This document shows, piece by piece, positions 58,793 through 64,000 of a DNA stretch of 64,000 nucleotides; within the stretch, counting starts at the first letter, position 1; each line of letters opens with the position of its first letter. The position numbers and the translations under genes were made by a program. The DNA comes from Streptomyces inusitatus (GTDB lineage Bacteria > Actinomycetota > Actinomycetes > Streptomycetales > Streptomycetaceae), in assembly GCF_014651115.1 (NCBI RefSeq), contig NZ_BMWG01000008.1, positions 131,445 through 195,444 of the forward strand, read 5' to 3'. The notes under the pieces were generated by a model. The model saw only the letters and a program-made list of their open reading frames with translations. It was not told where the DNA came from and did no database searches.

Positions 58793-59431
58793 ATGACGTC
58801 AAGGGATTCCGGCACACGAACCCGAAAGGCGCCGACCGAGCGCCGCCAGGAGATCGTCCGCGCCGCCGCGCTGGTCGGGCTCGCCGAAGGACTGGAGTGC
58901 ATCACGCTGCGGCGGGTCGCCGACGAGCTGGGGGTCCAGCCCGGGCTGGTCAGCCACTACTTCCCGGCCGCCGACGCCCTGGTGGCGGAGGCGTTCACCA
59001 GCGCCACCGGGGCCGAGCTCGACGGCCTCCTCCCGGAGGAGCCCGCGGGCCCCGGGCACGAGACCCCGCTGAGCACTCTGCGGCGCTTCTTCGTCCTCAT
59101 CGCGAGCACCGAGTTCGACAACGTCAGCAAGCTCTGGCTGAACGCACGGCATCTGTCGCGCTATCGCCCCGTGCTCCGCGACCACGTCGTCGAGCAGGAG
59201 CTGCTCTGGTGCCGCCGCGTCGAAACCCTCATCGCGGCGGGCACCGGCGCGCGGCTCTTCCACTGCGAGAACCCTTGGGAGGCGGCCGTGCACATCCTCG
59301 TCGCGATCGACGGAAGCAGCGCCTACATCAACACCAGCGCCGACGCCCGCACCGCCCCGATAGCGGACCTGGCCCGCACCGTCGCGGAGAGGGAACTCGG
59401 ACTGCCGCCCGACACCCTGGCCACCCCCTGA
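58793..59431 (+). CDS. TetR-family regulator
   Basis: A 212-residue TetR regulator. N-terminal helix-turn-helix (about 17-65): RRQEIVRAAALVGLAEGLEC, LRRVADELGVQPGLVSHYFP. The C-terminal ligand domain (about 75-205) resembles TetR_C proteins of the BetI type (FVLIASTEFDNVSKLWLNAR), which sense choline or amines. That supports control of the divergent permease-dehydrogenase operon by its substrate. The upstream frame is shadow; the ATG fits the family. Ribosome site is weak, and the operator overlaps the promoter. Confidence 0.9.
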   Translation: MTSRDSGTRTRKAPTERRQEIVRAAALVGLAEGLECITLRRVADELGVQPGLVSHYFPAADALVAEAFTSATGAELDGLLPEEPAGPGHETPLSTLRRFFVLIASTEFDNVSKLWLNARHLSRYRPVLRDHVVEQELLWCRRVETLIAAGTGARLFHCENPWEAAVHILVAIDGSSAYINTSADARTAPIADLARTVAERELGLPPDTLATP

Positions 59432-59596
59432 GGCTCCGGACGGCGACTCGCACCGCCCGGACCCCCTCCAGGGCTCCCGCCCGGTGGCCGCTCAAGGACT
59501 CCCGCCCGGTGGCCCCCGACGGCGGTGAAGGACACTGTCCGTACAAGCGGGGTCACCGCACGGTGGCCCCTCGGTCCGCCTGCGGAGGAGCGGGAA

Positions 59597-60037
59597 ATGG
59601 CTGTTGCCTGGCGCGGTGCTGTCTTCTACGCGTTGACCGTGGCCCTCGGGTCCTGGGCGGCCGGGGCGCTGGTCGGTCTCGCCTGGGCGGTCGCCGCGTG
59701 GGACGGCTTCGGGTTCTGGGTGTCGTGGTGGGTCACGAACCCGACGGTCCATGTGTTCCTGGCCGTGACCGTCCTCGCCCTGACCCTGGTCCGCCGTCTC
59801 ACCGCCCCCGCGCCCGTGTGGCGGGTCTCGCTGATCGACGGTGGCGCATACCTGCTGGTTCTGCTGCTGTCGGCCGGTCTCTCCTCCTGGTGGGCAGGGT
59901 CCGAGGCACCGGCCGACGACGCGTTCGTCATGGCGGTCTTCGCCATGATCACCCTTCAACTGCCGTCCGCGTGGCTGCTCGTGTATGTGCGCGCGCGGCG
60001 TCTCGGCGGCGTCCCCGTTCGGACCGCCGGGCGGTGA
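59597..60037 (+). CDS. Four-helix hypothetical membrane protein
   Basis: A 146-residue membrane protein with about four helices: AWRGAVFYALTVALGSWAAG, WVTNPTVHVFLAVTVLALTL, ISLIDGGAYLLVLLLSA-like, and VMAVFAMITLQLPSAWLLVY, ending in basic residues. I recognise no named family. GGAGGAG lies 6 bases before the ATG; an open upstream extension to 59525 has no ribosome site. It ends 7 bases from the convergent permease gene. Confidence 0.8.
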   Translation: MAVAWRGAVFYALTVALGSWAAGALVGLAWAVAAWDGFGFWVSWWVTNPTVHVFLAVTVLALTLVRRLTAPAPVWRVSLIDGGAYLLVLLLSAGLSSWWAGSEAPADDAFVMAVFAMITLQLPSAWLLVYVRARRLGGVPVRTAGR

Positions 60038-60044
60038 CGGCCCG

Positions 60045-62633
60045 TCAGGGGGTGCCGATCGATCGCAGCATGTTCAGCCGGGTCGCCCGGCGGGCCGGCC
60101 AGATCGCGGCGAGGATGCCGACGGTGAGGCCGAGGAGGAGGTGGAGGCCGAGCCGGGCCCAGGGGAGGTCGGTCTCGTAGGCCGGGAGGGACGCTCCGGC
60201 GAGGCTGCCGCAGGCCCAGGCGAGGAAGACTCCGGTGCCGATGCCGAGGAGGGCGCCGAACAGGGAGATGACGACGGACTCCAGGCAGACCATGTTTCTG
60301 ACGCCCTTGCCGCCGAGGCCGATCGCGCGCAGGAGACCGATCTCGCGGGTCCGCTCGAAGACCGACATGGCCAGGGTGTTGACGACGCCGAGGCCTCCGA
60401 TGAGGACGGTCATGGCGAGCAGGCCGTACATCATGCCGAGCATCTCGTCGATCATGCCGGACTCGGCCTCGGTCAGCTGCTCCTGGTCGCGCACCTGGAG
60501 GAGGGGGCTGTTGCCGAGGGCCTGGCGGATGTCCTGGTCGAGGCCGCTCGCACGGTGGCCGGGGGCGGCCTTGAGGAGGATGCTGTCGAGTTTCCCGCCG
60601 TCGGCGTGCGGAAGGACGTCGTCCATGGCGCCGATGGCGTGGCCGATGGCACGGCTGTACTGGTAGACGCCGACGACGGTCAGCTTCTGCCGGTGGGCGT
60701 CGAAGCCCAGGGCCCCGGTGAAGGTGTCGCCCGTCGACAGACGGGTCCGTTCGGCCAGTTCGCCGGAGAGGGCGATCCGGCCCGGGCCGAGGTCGGTGAG
60801 TGAGCCGCTGCGGAAGGCCAGGTCGGACACCTCACCGAGGCGTCGCGGGTCGGCGCCCGCCAGGGTGGTGAACTCACCCCGTACATCCAGGACCGAGGAG
60901 GCGAGGGGCGTGGTGTCCGTGACGCCCGGGATCCTGGCGACACGGGTGGCCAGGGCGGGGTCGATGCCGCCGGACCCGGCGTTGGACACCTGGTAGTCGG
61001 CGGTCAGCCCGCGTACGGCCTCGTCCCTGACGGCGGCCTCGATGGAGCCGCCGGCCACATTCAGACCGGTGATGAGGGTGAGTCCGATCATCAGGGCCGA
61101 GGCGGTGGCGGCGGTACGGCGCGGGTTGCGCAGCGCGTTCTCCCTGGCGAGCCGTCCGGTGACGCCGAAGAGCCGGGCGGTGACGGCCCCGATGAGCAGG
61201 ACCAGGGGGCGGGAGAGCAGCGGCGCGAGCACGACCACGCCCGTCAGGGTGAGCACCGAGCCGAGCGCGGCGATCATGATGTTGGTCTCGCTGCCGTCCT
61301 TCTGGGCGGAGAGATACAGCATGATGAGGACGCCCAGGCCGGCGAGCAGCCCTCCGAAGATGTCGCGGAGCAGGGTGCCGGAGGGTGAGGGGGCCTGGTC
61401 GACGCCGCGCAGCGCCTCGACCGGCGCGATCCGGGCGGCCTTGCGGGCCGGGAGCCAGGCGGAGAGCACGGTGACGCCGACGCCCACCACGAGCGACCAG
61501 ACCCATGCGTTCGCGGAGATCACCAGAGGGCCGTCCGGAAGTCCCGCGCCACCCGTGTTGAGGAGCGGTCCGAGGCCGGTCGCGATGCCCAGGCCGAGGG
61601 TGAACCCGGCCGCCGAGGCGAGGAGTCCGAGAAGGGCGGCCTCGATCAGCACCGCGCGGACCACCTGCCGCCGGGAGGCCCCGACGGCGCGCAGCAGCGC
61701 GGTCTCCCTGCCGCGTTGCGCGATCAGCATGGTGAAGGTGTTGGCGATGATGAAGACGCCCACGAACAGCGCGATCCCCGCGAAGACCAGGAGCATCCGG
61801 GTGAGCCCCTTGGTGCCCTCGGCGATCTGCTTCGCCTGCTCGTCCGCGAGCCGGGCGCCGCTGGTCGCCGTGATGCCCTCGGCGGGCAGCAGCGCGCCGA
61901 CCGCCCGGGTGAGTCGCTCGTCGTCGGTGCCCGGAGCCGAACCGACGGCCAACTCGTCGAACCTGCCCGCCCGCAGGAAGAGCCGCTGCGCGGTCCCGGT
62001 GTCGAAGAGCGCCAGGGTCCCCCCGGCGGTGACGCGCGGGTCGTCGGTGTCGACGGTGCCGACCAGCCTCTTGGCGAGGGTGGGGCCGTCGACGGCGAAG
62101 CGCACGGTGTCGCCGACGCGGTAGCCGGCCTTCTCGGCGGTACGGCGGTCCAGCGCCATCTCGCCGCCGTTCAGCGGGCCGCGTCCGGCGGCGAGGGGAT
62201 AGCGGCTGTCCCGGCCGTCGCGCCCGTTGTCCGGTGCGTAGTTGGTCGCCAGATTCTGCCAGCTGTTGTCGGCGTTGAGCGGCCGTCCGTCGCGGGCCGC
62301 CAGTGTGGCGGTGCCGTTGACGACGGGGTGCACCGAGGCGACACCGGGTACGGTACGGATCCGGTCGGCGAGATCGCTGGTCAGCGCGGTGGTGCGCCCG
62401 CCGCCCGCCTCGCCGTCCGGTGCGGTCCCGGTCTCGGCCCGTTCGGTCTCGGCCTGTACGGATACGGCCACATTCTCCAGGCTCTTCGCCGACGCGCCGC
62501 GCAGCGCCTGGACGGTGGTGTCGCCGAAGACGAGCGTGCCGGAGACGAAGGCGACGCCGAGCATGACCGCGAGGGCCGTCATGCTCAATCGGGCTCGGTG
62601 CGCGAGAACATTGCGCAGGGCGGTACGGAGCAT
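60045..62633 (-). CDS. FtsX-like ABC transporter permease (MacB type)
   Basis: An 862-residue permease of the MacB/FtsX class. N-terminal helix (about 15-40, MTALAVMLGVAFVSGTLVFG), extracellular MacB periplasmic core (about 45-250), three helices with the first FtsX block (about 265-400), another extracellular domain, and a second FtsX block to the end (MTVLIGGLGVVNTLAMSVFE, RTREIGLLRAIGLGGK). It works with the ATPase 73 bases upstream on the same strand. Substrate unknown; the type usually exports drugs, peptides or lipids. Confidence 0.92.
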   Translation of the reverse strand: MLRTALRNVLAHRARLSMTALAVMLGVAFVSGTLVFGDTTVQALRGASAKSLENVAVSVQAETERAETGTAPDGEAGGGRTTALTSDLADRIRTVPGVASVHPVVNGTATLAARDGRPLNADNSWQNLATNYAPDNGRDGRDSRYPLAAGRGPLNGGEMALDRRTAEKAGYRVGDTVRFAVDGPTLAKRLVGTVDTDDPRVTAGGTLALFDTGTAQRLFLRAGRFDELAVGSAPGTDDERLTRAVGALLPAEGITATSGARLADEQAKQIAEGTKGLTRMLLVFAGIALFVGVFIIANTFTMLIAQRGRETALLRAVGASRRQVVRAVLIEAALLGLLASAAGFTLGLGIATGLGPLLNTGGAGLPDGPLVISANAWVWSLVVGVGVTVLSAWLPARKAARIAPVEALRGVDQAPSPSGTLLRDIFGGLLAGLGVLIMLYLSAQKDGSETNIMIAALGSVLTLTGVVVLAPLLSRPLVLLIGAVTARLFGVTGRLARENALRNPRRTAATASALMIGLTLITGLNVAGGSIEAAVRDEAVRGLTADYQVSNAGSGGIDPALATRVARIPGVTDTTPLASSVLDVRGEFTTLAGADPRRLGEVSDLAFRSGSLTDLGPGRIALSGELAERTRLSTGDTFTGALGFDAHRQKLTVVGVYQYSRAIGHAIGAMDDVLPHADGGKLDSILLKAAPGHRASGLDQDIRQALGNSPLLQVRDQEQLTEAESGMIDEMLGMMYGLLAMTVLIGGLGVVNTLAMSVFERTREIGLLRAIGLGGKGVRNMVCLESVVISLFGALLGIGTGVFLAWACGSLAGASLPAYETDLPWARLGLHLLLGLTVGILAAIWPARRATRLNMLRSIGTP

Positions 62634-62706
62634 GGTGGTCCCAGTCCTGGTTCGCGTGACGGAGCTTGTCCGAGCGGTGGCAAGCGGTGGTGGTGAAGGA
62701 AACGGG

Positions 62707-63474
62707 TCAGGAGCCGAAGCGCCGCATCACGTCCAGGACGCTCTCGGCGGTCGGGGCGAGGAGTTCGTCCGTGATCCGGCCGTCGGCGAGGAAGATCACG
62801 CGGTCCGCGTAGGAGGCCGCCACCGGGTCGTGGGTGACCATCACGACGGTCTGGCCCAGCTCTCGTACGGAGTCGCGGAGGAAGGCCAGGATCTCGGAGC
62901 CCGCGCGGGAGTCCAGGTTGCCGGTGGGCTCGTCCGCGAAGATGATCTCCGGGCTGGAGACGAGGGCGCGGGCCACCGCGACGCGCTGCTGCTGTCCGCC
63001 GGAGAGCTGGGCGGGGCGGTGGCCCAGCCGTTCGGAGAGACCGACCTTCGCCACGACCGTGTCCAGCCACCGCCGGTCCGGTTCACGGCCTGCGATGGCC
63101 ATCGGCAGGGTGATGTTCTCCAGCGCCGTCAGCGTGGGCAGCAGATTGAACGCCTGGAAGACAAAACCGACCCGCTCCCGCCGTACCCGGGTGAGCTGCC
63201 GGTCGTTCAGGGCGGACAGTTCGATGTCACCGATGCGCGCGGAGCCCGCGGAGACCGAGTCGAGACCGGCCACGCAGTGCATCAGCGTCGACTTGCCGGA
63301 ACCGGACGGGCCCATGATGGCGGTGAAACGGGCGCGTTCGAACTCCACCGAGACCGAGTCCAGAGCGACGACCTGGGCCTCGCCCTCGCCGTACACCTTG
63401 CTCAGGGCGGTGGCCCCGGCGGCGGACACCGCCGGTGGGCGGGCGGGCACGGACGCGGCTGTCTGCGTCGACAT
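62707..63474 (-). CDS. ABC transporter ATP-binding protein (MacB/LolD type)
   Basis: A 255-residue ATPase: Walker A GPSGSGKSTL (about residue 54), Q-loop FVFQAFNLLPTLTALENI, signature LSGGQQQRVAVARALV, Walker B IIFADEPTGNLDSR and switch His VTHDPVAA. It is the partner of the FtsX permease downstream. The start MSTQTAASV is preceded by a GC-rich leader. A LuxR-type regulator lies upstream on the same strand, beyond a terminator, a usual arrangement for such exporters. Confidence 0.94.
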   Translation of the reverse strand: MSTQTAASVPARPPAVSAAGATALSKVYGEGEAQVVALDSVSVEFERARFTAIMGPSGSGKSTLMHCVAGLDSVSAGSARIGDIELSALNDRQLTRVRRERVGFVFQAFNLLPTLTALENITLPMAIAGREPDRRWLDTVVAKVGLSERLGHRPAQLSGGQQQRVAVARALVSSPEIIFADEPTGNLDSRAGSEILAFLRDSVRELGQTVVMVTHDPVAASYADRVIFLADGRITDELLAPTAESVLDVMRRFGS

Positions 63475-63612
63475 TGCGGCTCCAGCGGTGAGGGGAAGGG
63501 GGTGCTTCCATCCTCGGCGCGCCGTGCGTCCGAACCGTCGGCCTCAGGGTGTGAAGGGAGCGTCTGCCGAAAGGCGGGTCGGCGGGCGCGCGTAGCACTT
63601 CGGGCGTACGGC

Positions 63613-63636
63613 CGGCTCTGTCTTTCGGCAGAGCCG
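63613..63636 (-). terminator. Terminator after LuxR regulator
   Basis: CGGCTCTG and CAGAGCCG form a perfect 8-base stem with an 8-base loop, 91 bases downstream of the LuxR stop and 139 bases before the ATPase start. Confidence 0.65.
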
Positions 63637-63642
63637 AGGCGC

Positions 63643-63699
63643 GGGGCAAGTGCGCGGGGGCAAGTGCGCGAGGCCGAGGCTCGGGGCCGAGGCTCGGGG
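63643..63699. repeat. Two adjacent tandem duplications
   Basis: GGGGCAAGTGCGCG occurs twice in tandem (63643-63670). Directly after it, a 13-base unit GGCCGAGGCTCGG occurs twice (63672-63697), with a further partial copy. They fill the gap between the terminator and the LuxR gene end. Confidence 0.85.
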
Positions 63700-63726
63700 C
63701 CGGTGCGCGCGGGCCCGCGCCTGGGC

Positions 63727-64000
63727 TCAGGAGACCAGCCCCGCCCGGTACGCCAGTACCGCCGCCTGTACCCGGCTTTCCGTGGCCGTCTTCTCCAGAA
63801 TGGCGCTGACGTGGGTCTTCACCGTGCCCACACCGATGCCCAGCCGCCGGCCGATCTCCGCGTTGGCGAGGCCCCCTGCCAGCAGCGCCAGGACATCGCG
63901 CTCCCGGTCGGTGAGGGCGGCCAAGCGCTGATCGGCCCCGCCGTCCGACGCCTTCCCGGCCCCGGGCGCACCGGCGGTACCGACGGCACCGGCGGTGCCG
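63727..64000 (-). CDS. LuxR/NarL-type regulator, C-terminal part (runs off the window)
   Basis: The last 90 or so residues of a regulator whose start lies beyond the window edge. The C-terminal LuxR helix-turn-helix is complete: LTDRERDVLALLAGGLANAE, IGRRLGIGVGTVKTHVSAIL, EKTATESRVQAAVLAYRAGL. It is preceded by a Gly/Ala-rich linker (AGAPGAGKASDGGADQ), as in NarL-type response regulators, so a receiver domain and an adjacent sensor kinase are expected outside. It probably controls the ABC exporter downstream. Confidence 0.9.
   Translation of the reverse strand, partial: GTAGAVGTAGAPGAGKASDGGADQRLAALTDRERDVLALLAGGLANAEIGRRLGIGVGTVKTHVSAILEKTATESRVQAAVLAYRAGLVS

Overview
The window reads as a Streptomyces chromosome segment. 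GC content is very high, GTG starts and GGAGG-type ribosome sites are common, and a run of genes (sepH, hemH, cutRS, DUF4193, dut, DUF3710, OB-fold, DUF3159, kdpDE, a TRAM methyltransferase) has the content and order I remember from the S. coelicolor SCO5855-SCO5901 neighbourhood. All identifications rest on reading the sequence and on family knowledge; no search was run.

Region 1 (1-22,000) is mostly conserved core. It begins with a G/C-only edge tract, an XRE/MmyB regulator and a quinone-oxidoreductase-like enzyme. Then come sepH (cell division), a two-helix membrane protein, a sugar-lactone oxidase overlapping an MFS exporter, ferrochelatase and an inositol-monophosphatase-family enzyme. 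The secretion-stress type pair cutR-cutS follows, with an inverted repeat in its leader, then a DUF4193/hypothetical pair and a PaaI thioesterase-dut-DUF3710 operon. The stretch closes with an orphan ABC ATPase, kdpD-kdpE and an OB-fold/DUF3159 pair. Several genes end in long, near-perfect hairpins.

Region 2 (22,000-34,600) holds a three-gene FtsX-type ABC exporter whose first permease is cut by an in-frame TAG. Two TrkA-type potassium regulatory subunits, a large APC permease that may be leaderless, and an RNA methyltransferase follow. In S. coelicolor the red (undecylprodigiosin) cluster lies in this part of the chromosome; nothing of it is here.

Region 3 (34,600-46,700) is accessory. It carries a small secreted protein and a polysaccharide locus: a nucleotide-sugar dehydrogenase, a hyaluronan-synthase-like glycosyltransferase, and a 49-residue peptide consisting almost only of an LPXTG sorting signal. 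A P450, a HhH-like small protein, a Spo0M protein, a BlaI/M56-peptidase pair, a coiled-coil protein, a DUF6461 protein and a paired SMR exporter follow. Several perfect palindromes here look like operators.

Region 4 (46,700-64,000) starts with an operon of a lipoprotein and two tandem membrane Ser/Thr kinases, each with an extracellular periplasmic-binding-protein-like sensor. It faces a large secreted beta-propeller/RTX protein. Next is a catabolic operon (APC permease, zinc alcohol dehydrogenase, aldehyde dehydrogenase) divergent from its likely TetR regulator, then a small membrane protein, a MacB/FtsX-type ABC exporter and the end of a LuxR-type regulator.

The most interesting points are the sorting-signal micro-protein coupled to a glycosyltransferase, the duplicated sensor kinases, the nonsense-interrupted permease, and the set of unexplained palindromes.
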